A stretch of 15,470 nt of DNA, taken from NCBI GenBank assembly GCA_016234955.1, contig JACRNN010000033.1, forward strand, positions 1 to 15,470. The letters are read 5' to 3'. This document shows positions 6,850 through 13,507 of this stretch, piece after piece (within the stretch, counting starts at the first letter, position 1; each line of letters begins with the position of its first letter). A program made the position numbers and the translations under genes. The DNA is from Deltaproteobacteria bacterium (GTDB lineage Bacteria > Desulfobacterota > GWC2-55-46). The notes under the pieces are model-generated. The model ran no database searches. It was given only the letters and a program-made list of their open reading frames with translations, and was not told the origin of the DNA.

Positions 6850-7563
6850 TTATCCGGCCTTCGCCCCTTTTTTAGCGGCCTCCCTGGGGCCGAATATTGC
6901 CGTCCCGACCCGGACCATTGTCGCACCCTCCTCTACCGCAACCTCGAAGTCGCTCGACATACCCATGGAAAGCTCGCGGAGAAAGACACCGGGGAGCCCC
7001 TCCTTGTTTATCCGCTCCGCAAGCCTCCTCAATGCCACGAAATAGGGGCGCGAGCCCTCCGGGTCATCAAACGTGGGGGGGATGGCCATGAGCCCCTTCA
7101 ACCTCAGATTTTCAAGGCCGGAGATGTGCCTGGCGAGCTTTATCGCCCCTGGAAAGTCCACCCCGGTCTTTGTCTTCTCCCTGGCCAGGTTTACCTCGAC
7201 AAGTATGTCTATAGGCCCCTTTGCCCTCTTGTTTATCTCCGCGGCGAGCTCCATGCCGTCAACGGTCTGTATCATATCGAAGAGCTCGACCGCGCTTTTC
7301 ACCTTGTTCTTTTGCAGGTGGCCGATAAAGTGCCACATCACGGTCTGGTCTTTTATCTTCGGGATCTTCTCCTCGGCCTCCTGCACGTAATTCTCTCCGA
7401 AGACCCGTGCCCCGCCGGCTACAGCCTCTTTTATCTTCTTGGTCTCGACGGACTTCGTGACCGCTACAAGCGTTACCTCCCCTGGGTCGCGGCCTGCCTT
7501 CCTGGCGGCTTTGTTGATGCGGTCCATAACGCTCATCAGGTTTTCAGAGATCGTTCCTTCCAT
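6850..7563 (-). CDS. yggS: YggS family pyridoxal phosphate homeostasis protein
   Basis: 237 aa, a single-domain alanine-racemase-like TIM barrel that binds PLP and buffers its supply; no enzymatic turnover is established for the family. The PLP lysine is Lys37 in VTLVAVTKS. Further family motifs are FGENYVQEAEEKI (about 76-88), MWHFIGHLQKNK (about 95-106) and LSMGMSSDFEVAVEEGATMVRVGTAIFGPR near the C-terminus, where the phosphate-binding Ser/Arg residues lie. ATG at 7563 is preceded only by a weak CTACGG ribosome site. First gene of the yggS-proC-yggT-divIVA-yggU series. Confidence 0.95.
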   Translation of the reverse strand: MEGTISENLMSVMDRINKAARKAGRDPGEVTLVAVTKSVETKKIKEAVAGGARVFGENYVQEAEEKIPKIKDQTVMWHFIGHLQKNKVKSAVELFDMIQTVDGMELAAEINKRAKGPIDILVEVNLAREKTKTGVDFPGAIKLARHISGLENLRLKGLMAIPPTFDDPEGSRPYFVALRRLAERINKEGLPGVFLRELSMGMSSDFEVAVEEGATMVRVGTAIFGPREAAKKGAKAG

Positions 7564-7701
7564 CCGTAGGCCCCGTAAGGTGGGATTTAGTAACTCAGCT
7601 TGCAGACGGGCGCAGGCCCGTCAAAACCTGTAACTGGTCGGAAGTATTGAGAAAAAATACTCATCACTCCGCATGAGAGGCCGCGTCATGGTTGTTTACA
7701 C

Positions 7702-7731
7702 CTTATAGCATATAATACTGGACAGCTCCAA
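7702..7731 (-). promoter_or_regulatory. Possible promoter upstream of yggS
   Basis: On the minus strand TTGGAG (7731-7726) is spaced 18 bases from TATAAG (7707-7702). This would give a leader of roughly 130 bases that includes a 7-bp GC hairpin (7605-7622) before yggS. The match is moderate and other AT-rich hexamers are nearby. Confidence 0.3.
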
Positions 7732-7782
7732 GCGAAATTTTAGAGGATTTTACTCAGACGTCCATATGGGCCGGCCCCGTCC

Positions 7783-8433
7783 CTACTTGACGTTTATGAC
7801 GCCGGGCTTTAAGAGTGGGCCAAGGTACTGCAACCACGAAATCTCCCATACGGCGCTGACAAAAAGCAGTATCAATACTATAAGATAGAGCCTTTTGCCG
7901 TTGAGGATCGCGTCTGATACGGCATCTTTCCTGCTCGTTCTGGACTTCCGCCCCGGCCACATAAGCGATAACCCTATATCCATGCCTACCGCGGAAGATA
8001 GAGTATACGCCCCGAACTCAAGGATGTACGTGCCGTAAAACACCACCATCGTCTTTGCGTTCAGGTCCATTTCGGACACCAGGATGCCTATGGTGAACGC
8101 CCTCCATACGGCGATAACGTAAGGGAGGAAGAATAGCGCGCCAGTAAGGGTAGTAGTGAGGAAGGCGCCGAATATGAGGTTAAAGGCAAAGGTGTACAGT
8201 ACCCTCAGTGCGAGGCTGTCGGCCAGGACGCCGGTGAGGGGCTTCAGGTACGGAAGCCCTTGAATCTCCTTGATAAGCTCTTCTTTCAGGGCCAATACGC
8301 CCGGAAAGCCCTTGTACACGGACCATTGCCCGAAGGCGAGGAATACCGTATGCGCCAGGAAAAAAAAGACGATGAGGTTCCTTAGCGTCCAAGCGGCCTG
8401 AAGCGATTTTTTCAGTTCATCTTTAATACGCAT
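7783..8433 (-). CDS. SpoIIM family (DUF95) integral membrane protein
   Basis: 216 aa from the ATG at 8433. About five hydrophobic segments (roughly 18-36, 76-96, 98-120, 126-150, 182-204) and the conserved GTYILEFGAYTLSSAVGMDIG block (134-154), with Glu139 in the position of the conserved Glu of SpoIIM proteins. In spore-formers SpoIIM belongs to the engulfment peptidoglycan-degrading complex; homologues are widespread in non-sporulators with unclear role, and nothing else here suggests sporulation. Start uncertain: a TTG at 8457 adds eight residues and has AAGGA, but only two or three bases away; the ATG at 8433 has no clear ribosome site. It stands alone, with over 200-base gaps on both sides. 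Confidence 0.85.
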   Translation of the reverse strand: MRIKDELKKSLQAAWTLRNLIVFFFLAHTVFLAFGQWSVYKGFPGVLALKEELIKEIQGLPYLKPLTGVLADSLALRVLYTFAFNLIFGAFLTTTLTGALFFLPYVIAVWRAFTIGILVSEMDLNAKTMVVFYGTYILEFGAYTLSSAVGMDIGLSLMWPGRKSRTSRKDAVSDAILNGKRLYLIVLILLFVSAVWEISWLQYLGPLLKPGVINVK

Positions 8434-8498
8434 CGATAGATTGATGGAGTTTTTCAACGTCCTTTTCCGTTAGAAAACGCTGTAAAATCCCCCTCTTA

Positions 8499-8519
8499 TC
8501 CCCCTTTTTCAAAGGGGGA
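8499..8519. repeat. C/G-rich palindromic repeat between spoIIM-like and DMT genes
   Basis: TCCCCCTTT (8499-8507) pairs perfectly with AAAGGGGGA (8511-8519) around a three-base loop. Further C-runs flank it at 8489-8493 and 8530-8534. It resembles dispersed intergenic palindromes with a CCCCCTTTTTCAAAGGGGG centre that occur in many genomes. There is no T-tract on the minus strand, so it is not a convincing terminator for the DMT gene. Confidence 0.55.
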
Positions 8520-8692
8520 GGTTGAAGTTCCCCCAGACCCAAGCCACGCTTAATATTCGACATGTACGGGCTTTCTCGGCCGTGGGACCCTTACAGGTAG
8601 AGTTTTCGGGACTGTAGCGATATAGAATATATAATAAGAGAGGATTTATTTCATTATAATTGTGCCGGGCAAGTCGCCTTTTTGACACGGCG

Positions 8693-9550
8693 TCAGGATG
8701 CTATTATCAGGGCCACCCCCGCAACCATCATGGAACTGCCGAGGAGCCGCTCCCGGATGCCCACCTCCTTGAAGAAGAGCTTCCCGTAGATAACGCTGAA
8801 GATTATGGACATCCTCTTTACGGCTATCATGTAGGAGACGTTTGTAAGGCTTATAGCCACATAGTGTGTCGATATCATCATGGCGGTACAAAGGCCGATG
8901 AGCAGGAATATCCCCGGCCTGGACACAACCGTCTTCAGCGTCCCCTTTCCCGCCATGAACGGGGTCAGCGCCGCGGTAAGTATGAAGGGGTAGAAAAAGC
9001 CGAAGAACATCGGGCTTGAGTGCATGACGGCCACTTTTCCGAGGGTGGAGGTAAAGGCGTATATCAGGGCCACGGCCGTCATGAGTATCGAGCCCGGCTC
9101 TCTGGCTATCGCCCGCAGGGGCCCGATCAGCCCCTCCTTTGACGAGTTCACGTTGAGCATATACGCGCCCGCGGCTATGACTATTATCCCCGCAACCCCC
9201 GTGGGGCTCGGGTGCTCTCCGATGAAGAAGAAGGCGATGAATATTATGAAGACCGGGGTCAACGCCAGGAAGGGCACGCTCAGGGAGAGGGGGGATAGCC
9301 TGATGGCCTTTACATAGAGCGCCATAGCGGCTATCTCAAGCGGCACCATCGCCGCTACCGTTGCCCAGAAGGTCTGGTCGAGCCGCGGCATCGGGACGAA
9401 AAACAGCGTCAAGGCGAGGAACGGGAGCGCGTACCCTACCCTCACCCAGATTATGGTAAGCTCGTCGGCGTTCCTCAACGCCTTTTTGCTCAACGCGTCG
9501 GCGCTCGCAAGGGAGAGCGCGGTCAGAAGGGTATAGGGGAGCCACTTCAT
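8693..9550 (-). CDS. EamA/DMT superfamily transporter
   Basis: 285 aa, almost entirely hydrophobic, with about ten predicted membrane helices in two repeats of five, the drug/metabolite transporter architecture. The first repeat ends with LTPVFIIFIAFFFIGEHPSPTGVAGIIVIAAGAYML (about 101-136). The second ends with VSYMIAVKRMSIIFSVIYGKLFFKEVGIRERLLGSSMMVAGVALI, where the KR...GxLFFKE pattern is the EamA hallmark. Substrate cannot be told from sequence. The ATG at 9550 is 61 bases downstream of the rsmE stop, so the two may be co-transcribed. The start has no strong ribosome site. A small TCCGGC/GCCGGA hairpin (9575-9592) lies in the gap. Confidence 0.9.
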   Translation of the reverse strand: MKWLPYTLLTALSLASADALSKKALRNADELTIIWVRVGYALPFLALTLFFVPMPRLDQTFWATVAAMVPLEIAAMALYVKAIRLSPLSLSVPFLALTPVFIIFIAFFFIGEHPSPTGVAGIIVIAAGAYMLNVNSSKEGLIGPLRAIAREPGSILMTAVALIYAFTSTLGKVAVMHSSPMFFGFFYPFILTAALTPFMAGKGTLKTVVSRPGIFLLIGLCTAMMISTHYVAISLTNVSYMIAVKRMSIIFSVIYGKLFFKEVGIRERLLGSSMMVAGVALIIAS

Positions 9551-9611
9551 ATCTATATGGTACCCGCTTCCTCATCCGGCTTCTTTGCCGGAGCGGAAAA
9601 AAATGGGATCC

Positions 9612-10361
9612 TCACCGCTCCAGTTCATAGCTCAACAGCCCTATCGCCATTATCGGGGCGGTCTCGGCCCTCAACACCCTCTGACCGAGGGACACGGCCG
9701 TAAAGCCGCATGAGGCCGCCCTGTCCATCTCATCCTCCCCGAAGCCGCCTTCGGGCCCGGAAAGTATCGCTATCTTCTCAGCGTCATGGAGGGCCCTGTC
9801 CCTTAAGACCGCTTTGATGCCGCTTATGCCGGGCCTCTCCCATAGGGCTATCTTGAAACCCGCGTCCCTTACCGTATCGAGCGCCTCTTCAAAGGTGCGA
9901 TAGGGGAGCACCACGGGGATGAAAAAGCCCCTCGACTGCCTTGCCGCGCTGAGGGCTATATCCCGCCACCTGTGGGACTTCCCCTGCCTCGCCTCCCTCT
10001 GTTCGAGCGATATGGACCTCTTTGCCCTGAAGGGGATTATGTGTGTAACCCCAAGCTCCGTTGTCTTCTGTATGACAAGCTCCATACGCTCCTTTTCAGG
10101 GAGCGCCTGGAGGAGATATATCTCCCTGAAAGGGTCTTTAATGGCCCCGGCCTCTTCAAAGACGAGGATGCGCGCCCGGCCTTCCTCAACCCCGACCAGC
10201 CGCGCCCTGAAAAGCGCGCCCGATGCGTCAGAGACGGTGACGGCCGTGCCCGGCCTGGGCCTCCAGGACATCAGTGCATCGAGCGCCGCGCCGGTCAGGG
10301 TGCGGGTCTCCTGAAGGCTTACCTTCCCGTCAAGCCTTATATGTCCAAAGAGTTTGGCCAT
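9612..10361 (-). CDS. rsmE: 16S rRNA (uracil1498-N3)-methyltransferase RsmE
   Basis: 249 aa, typical RsmE length. It methylates N3 of U1498 of 16S rRNA using S-adenosylmethionine. An N-terminal PUA-like domain (about 1-70) precedes the SPOUT (trefoil-knot) domain. Diagnostic motifs: EKERMELVIQKTTELGVTHIIPF (89-111), ILSGPEGGFGEDEM (199-212) and SLGQRVLRAETAPIMAIGLL (224-243), the last two forming the SAM-binding knot. The ATG at 10361 follows TAAGGT at short spacing. The gene diverges from cobQ, sharing a 280-base intergenic region that holds a MITE. Confidence 0.96.
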   Translation of the reverse strand: MAKLFGHIRLDGKVSLQETRTLTGAALDALMSWRPRPGTAVTVSDASGALFRARLVGVEEGRARILVFEEAGAIKDPFREIYLLQALPEKERMELVIQKTTELGVTHIIPFRAKRSISLEQREARQGKSHRWRDIALSAARQSRGFFIPVVLPYRTFEEALDTVRDAGFKIALWERPGISGIKAVLRDRALHDAEKIAILSGPEGGFGEDEMDRAASCGFTAVSLGQRVLRAETAPIMAIGLLSYELER

Positions 10362-10386
10362 CTACCTTAATCCGGCTTAAAACAGC

Positions 10387-10414
10387 TTGCCTGAGGGGGC
10401 GGGTTTATTATAAT
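10387..10414 (+). promoter_or_regulatory. Possible sigma-70 promoter for cobQ
   Basis: TTGCCT (10387-10392), a 16-base spacer and a perfect TATAAT (10409-10414) on the plus strand. A start near 10421 would place the whole 142-bp inverted-repeat element inside the cobQ leader. The AT-rich core also reads TATAAT on the minus strand (10412-10407), so it might contribute to rsmE, but no matching -35 is seen there. Confidence 0.4.
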
Positions 10415-10436
10415 CTTAGCAAAGACCATAACATAA

Positions 10437-10578
10437 GGGTGCCTCTAAAAATTAGATATTTTTTCCGAGGTCGAGGCGGGGTGAAAATAAAAAGCGGAGC
10501 ATATATGCTAATATGTGAGCATTTTTATTTTCGCCCTAACAAAGATATCGGGGAAAAGAGCAATTTTTAGAGGCACCC
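10437..10578. mobile_element. 142-bp MITE-like element with perfect terminal inverted repeats
   Basis: Perfect 17-bp terminal inverted repeats, GGGTGCCTCTAAAAATT (10437-10453) and its complement (10562-10578), are flanked by a 4-bp direct repeat ATAA (10433-10436 and 10579-10582), as expected for a target-site duplication. Internal near-perfect arms of about 16 bases (around 10479-10494 and 10520-10535) and a central 12-bp palindrome AGCATATATGCT (10498-10509) nest inside, so the RNA or single strand could fold as one long hairpin. No coding capacity is credible, so it would need a transposase from a full-length relative elsewhere. A 4-bp duplication would fit an IS5-like transposase, but this is a guess. 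Confidence 0.85.
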
Positions 10579-10592
10579 ATAATACACTATTG

Positions 10593-10628
10593 CACGGCCC
10601 AACGGTAGTCCTTAGGGCGGGGGCCGTG
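10593..10628 (+). promoter_or_regulatory. Hairpin just upstream of cobQ
   Basis: CACGGCCC (10593-10600) pairs perfectly with GGGCCGTG (10621-10628) around a 20-base loop, ending 13 bases before the cobQ ATG. It could affect ribosome access. It contains no recognisable B12-box, so it is not supported as a cobalamin riboswitch. Confidence 0.3.
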
Positions 10629-10641
10629 GGGTCGGCTCAGG

Positions 10642-12171
10642 ATGGGTAAGACAATCGTGAAAAAGGCGAAGCCGGTGATGCTCCAGGGGACCTCGTCCCA
10701 CGTGGGCAAGAGCGTGCTCACCGCGGCGTTGTGCAGGATACTCTGGCGCAGGGGGTTCAGTGTCGCGCCGTTCAAGGCCCAGAACATGGCGCTCAACTCC
10801 TCGGTCACCGCTGACGGCGGGGAGATAGGCAGGGCCCAGGCCTTCCAGGCCGAGGCCGCGGGCATACCGCCTACGGTGGATATGAACCCCGTATTGCTCA
10901 AGCCAACCGGGGATTGCGTTTCGCAGGTCATGATACACGGCAGGGTATACGGCTCGATGTCGGCAATGGAGTACCACGCCTTCAAGAAGGACGTCCGCAA
11001 GTACGTGCTTGAGAGCTACAGGAGGCTTGAGCGCGCCTATGACGTGATAGTCATCGAGGGCGCCGGGAGCCCGGCCGAGATAAACTTGAGGAAGAACGAT
11101 ATAGCGAACATGGGGGTCGCAAGGCTCGCTAAAAGCCCGGTCTTAATCGTCGGCGATATAGACAGGGGCGGGGTCTTCGCCTCGATAGTAGGGACTATGG
11201 AGCTTCTGACGGAAGACGAGAGGGAGAGGGTCAAGGGTTTTCTGATAAATAAGTTCAGGGGCGACTCCAGTTTGCTCTTCCCGGCGATAGATTATTTGGA
11301 GGGGCGCACGGGCGCGCCCGTGCTCGGCGTCATCCCGTACTTGAAGGATATCTCGCTCCCTGATGAGGATGGGGTCGCGCTCGACGCTGAAAAAAAGGCG
11401 GGGGCCGGTCAGGCCGAGATAGAGATAGCCGTAATCAAACTGCCGAGGATATCGAACTTCACGGACTTCGACCCTTTCAAGGGCTCTGCGTCCGTGGCCG
11501 TCCGTTTCGTGGAATCCCCGGAGGATATCCGGTCAGCGGATATGGTGATACTGCCCGGCACCAAGAACACCCTTGAAGACCTGCTGTGGCTTAAAAAGAG
11601 GGGCTTTGAAGGGGCCATAAAGCTCCACCTGAGAAGGGGAGGTTTTCTGACGGGCATCTGCGGGGGTTTCCAGATGCTCGGGGCCTGTGTGAAAGACCCC
11701 TTTGAGGTCGAATCCGGCAGAAAGGCCGTCAAAGGCCTCGGCATTATAGAGGCCGAAACAATACTTATGAAAGAGAAGAATACCTTTCAGGTAGAGGCCG
11801 AGGCCGGGTTCCCCGGAGACAGGCCCTTCAAGGTCAAAGGGTACGAGATACACATGGGAGAGACCAGTGGCAAGGCCGGGCCATTCGCACGGATAAAAAA
11901 GAGGAACTCCAAAAGGGTCTCGATAGAGGACGGCGCGTGCTCGCCGGACGGCGCGGTCTGGGGCACGTACATACACGGCATATTCGACAACGACCTCTTC
12001 AGGCAGGAGGTCATCGGCAGGATGAGGATGAGGAAGGGGCTTGGGGGGAGCGGGGCCTGTACGCCATACCTTTCCATGAGGGAGGCGGCGATAGATTCCG
12101 TGGCCAAGGCCGTCGAAGATAACGTAAGGATGGATGATATACTCAGAATAATAGGGGTGGGCAAGGGGTGA
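10642..12171 (+). CDS. cobQ: Cobyric acid synthase CobQ
   Basis: 509 aa, normal CobQ/CbiP length. It amidates four carboxylates of adenosylcobyrinic acid a,c-diamide using glutamine and ATP, late in the adenosylcobalamin corrin-ring pathway. The N-terminal ATP-binding synthetase domain has a modified P-loop, GTSSHVGKS (16-24), followed by FKAQNMALNS. VIEGAGSPAEINL and DRGGVFAS are further family blocks. The C-terminal glutamine amidotransferase domain has the nucleophile Cys340 in GICGGFQMLG and His445 in GTYIHGIFDN. ATG at 10642 has AGG directly before it and only a weak ribosome site; the alternative ATG at residue 13 would remove sequence before the P-loop but not the motif. No other cobalamin gene is adjacent. 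Confidence 0.96.
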   Translation: MGKTIVKKAKPVMLQGTSSHVGKSVLTAALCRILWRRGFSVAPFKAQNMALNSSVTADGGEIGRAQAFQAEAAGIPPTVDMNPVLLKPTGDCVSQVMIHGRVYGSMSAMEYHAFKKDVRKYVLESYRRLERAYDVIVIEGAGSPAEINLRKNDIANMGVARLAKSPVLIVGDIDRGGVFASIVGTMELLTEDERERVKGFLINKFRGDSSLLFPAIDYLEGRTGAPVLGVIPYLKDISLPDEDGVALDAEKKAGAGQAEIEIAVIKLPRISNFTDFDPFKGSASVAVRFVESPEDIRSADMVILPGTKNTLEDLLWLKKRGFEGAIKLHLRRGGFLTGICGGFQMLGACVKDPFEVESGRKAVKGLGIIEAETILMKEKNTFQVEAEAGFPGDRPFKVKGYEIHMGETSGKAGPFARIKKRNSKRVSIEDGACSPDGAVWGTYIHGIFDNDLFRQEVIGRMRMRKGLGGSGACTPYLSMREAAIDSVAKAVEDNVRMDDILRIIGVGKG

Positions 12172-12206
12172 AGCTGGCGGTAGACCCTTTGTTAGCGTGA
12201 AATATA

Positions 12207-12231
12207 AGGTTCAGGGTGCAACCCTGAACCT
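12207..12231. repeat. Perfect hairpin 36 bases after cobQ
   Basis: AGGTTCAGGGT (12207-12217) and ACCCTGAACCT (12221-12231) form an 11-bp perfect stem with a GCA loop. No T-tract follows, so it is either a weak terminator for cobQ or another intergenic palindrome in the repeat cluster. Confidence 0.6.
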
Positions 12232-12243
12232 ACAATGAAGCAA

Positions 12244-12313
12244 GCGTAGGGCGGGTCACACCCGCCTAATAGTCTGATATCCGGCGGGTTACGGCTTACG
12301 CCTAAACCGCCCT
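12244..12313. repeat. REP-like palindromic repeat interrupted by the IS110 element
   Basis: Two consecutive hairpins are seen: GGCGGGT/ACCCGCC (12250-12266) and an imperfect one, GGCGGGTTACGGC (12283-12295) with GCCTAAACCGCC (12300-12311). The outer left arm GCGTAGGGCGGGT (12244-12256) is the reverse complement of ACCCGCCCTACGC. The right edge, ACCGCCCT, stops exactly where the insertion sequence appears to begin. The unit resembles dispersed GC-rich repetitive extragenic palindromes. It appears to be the target of the adjacent element. Confidence 0.65.
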
Positions 12314-12340
12314 TGTATATTGGAACCAGTAGCTTTTAAT

Positions 12341-12478
12341 GCAGTTACGGTGTTACGCTTACCCAGGGACGCCGGGGTAAATGGGAAAGGTGAATCCGTG
12401 CCCGCCCTCAGGTCTTAGAGCCTGTCGCGTAGATTAGACCCCTTTCCTTTGCAAGGTTGACCTGAACGAAGTAACTGC
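12341..12478 (+). ncRNA. Candidate IS110 bridge RNA (guide RNA)
   Basis: Non-coding region before the transposase with a nested fold. An outer 8-bp pairing joins GCAGTTAC (12341-12348) to GTAACTGC (12471-12478). A 5' hairpin is formed by TTACCC/GGGTAA (12359-12380). A third stem, GGAAAGG (12384-12390) with CCTTTCC (12441-12447), closes a loop with an internal CAGG/CCTG hairpin (12410-12424), the expected form of a target-binding loop. The segment around CCTGTCGCGTAGATT resembles, as I recall it, the corresponding part of the IS621 bridge RNA, and TTTGCAAGGTTG (12448-12459) also resembles it. Exact ends are unknown; the donor-binding loop may extend toward 12509. Family: bridge RNAs pair with target and donor DNA to guide the recombinase. 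Confidence 0.6.
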
Positions 12479-12484
12479 CCGCGG

Positions 12485-12501
12485 CCTTATCCCACATAAG
12501 G
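12485..12501 (+). promoter_or_regulatory. Hairpin over the transposase ribosome-binding site
   Basis: CCTTAT (12485-12490) and ATAAGG (12496-12501) form a perfect 6-bp stem with a five-base loop. The 3' arm includes part of the Shine-Dalgarno sequence AAGGAGG (12498-12504) that serves the ATG at 12510. It may limit translation of the recombinase or form the 3' end of the guide RNA. Confidence 0.45.
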
Positions 12502-12509
12502 AGGCTCTT

Positions 12510-13507
12510 ATGGCTGATTCAGCGCTCGGCATCGACATCGGCAAACAGAAGTTCGATGTGGCCTTGTTGGTCAACGGCAAAATCAAATCCAAGGCCGTCA
12601 AAAACTCCAAAGAAGGCTTTCAAGCATCCGACCGGATCAAGAAACACAACCCGGCCACGTTCACGCCTGCATGGAGGCCACCGGCAGCTACGGCGACGAG
12701 CTTGCCATGTATCTCCATGACGCCGGCCACACGGTAAGCATCGTCAATCCCGCTCGCATCAAGGGCTTTGCCCAGAGCGAACTCATCCGCACTAAAAACG
12801 ACATTGTGGACGCAGGCGTGATCGCCCGTTTCTGCCTTGCCATGCAACCGGGGCCGTGGACGCCATTGCCGCCCGCCACAAGGGAATCGCAGGCCGTTGT
12901 AAGGCGCATCGACGCGCTCATCGGCATGCACACGCGGGAGTCCAACCGCCTTGACGTGGCTCATAAGCTCGTCAAGCCTTCCATCAAGAAACACCTCGCG
13001 TGTCTCGACTCCGAGATAATGAAACTAAAGGCTCAGGTGCGCTTCGGAATAGATAGCGACCCCGACCTTAAAAACAAGAAGGAGTTGCTGACATCCATAC
13101 CCGGCATAGGCGACGCGACTATCGGCATGATACTCGCGGAACTCGATTTTCAAAAGTTCGAGAGCGTCAAAGAGGTGGTCGCCTTCATCGGCCTCGCGCC
13201 TAAGGAGAAAATCTCAGGCGCCTCCGTAAAAGGTAAACCGCGAATATGCAAAATCGGCAACGCCAGATTGAGAAAGAGTTTTTACATGCCCGCTCTGGTC
13301 GCCACGCGGTTCAACCCGATAGTAGCAAACTTCTATCGCCGTCTCAAAGAGAGCGGCAAAAACGGCAAGGTCGCCGTCTGCGCCGCCATGCTACGGCGTT
13401 TTAAAGACCGGGAAGCCCTTCAACCCAGATTACGAGATAAATTTGGCTTGACAGCCAAGACGGTATCTACCCTCCTACTGAAGAACTATTTTAGCCTGTC
13501 ATTCTGA
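12510..13507 (+). pseudogene. IS110-family transposase, frameshifted by one base
   Basis: Two reading frames together give one IS110-family transposase. The first frame (from 12510) encodes MADSALGIDIGKQKFDVALL with catalytic Asp9, then leaves frame after about residue 51. The second frame carries HACMEATGSYGDELA from 12662, the RTKNDIVDAGVIARF motif, and the C-terminal Transposase_20 domain (LTSIPGIGDATIGMILAEL, then KISGASVKGKPRICKIGNARLRKSFYM with the candidate catalytic Ser). Restoring one C near 12662 joins them as TTC-CAC and yields about 332 aa, a normal length. All DEDD residues (Asp9, Glu56, Asp98, Asp101 in restored numbering) are otherwise present, so the lesion looks recent or could be a sequencing error. 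The stop codon at 13505-13507 lies in the flanking palindromic repeat, not in the element. Confidence 0.88.

Larger units (their letters stand above)
12312..13497 (+). mobile_element. IS110-family insertion sequence (IS110-group layout), defective
   Basis: The element holds one frameshifted DEDD transposase and about 196 bases of upstream non-coding sequence. This is the layout of the IS110 group, where the bridge RNA is encoded before the recombinase. Proposed ends are CT dinucleotides: 12312-12313 on the left, at the end of repeat arm ACCGCCCT, and 13496-13497 on the right, where sequence passes into a TGTCATTCTGA palindromic repeat. This gives about 1.18 kb. Elements of this family lack long terminal inverted repeats and usually cut at a two-base core, so the ends are inferred from the repeat boundaries and not proven. 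A possible outward-in promoter (TTGTAT at 12313-12318, TTTAAT at 12335-12340) overlaps the left end. Confidence 0.7.

Noticed and set aside
7605..7622. GACGGGC/GCCCGTC hairpin as a terminator
   Set aside because: Perfect 7-bp stem but no T-tract on either strand.
9575..9592. TCCGGC/GCCGGA hairpin between rsmE and the DMT gene as a terminator
   Set aside because: Short stem without a T-tract on the minus strand, and the genes are only 61 bases apart.
9919..10370. Plus-strand open frames opposite rsmE (also opposite proC, yggS and cobQ)
   Set aside because: Shadow frames of well-identified genes, lacking recognisable domains or ribosome sites.
10500..10642. Cobalamin riboswitch upstream of cobQ
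   Set aside because: No B12-box-like sequence or multi-helix fold was found; the region is a MITE plus one simple hairpin.
12671..13507. Separate shorter transposase gene starting at 12671
   Set aside because: The ATG is inside the conserved MEATG motif; the upstream frame supplies the N-terminal catalytic Asp, so this is one frameshifted gene.
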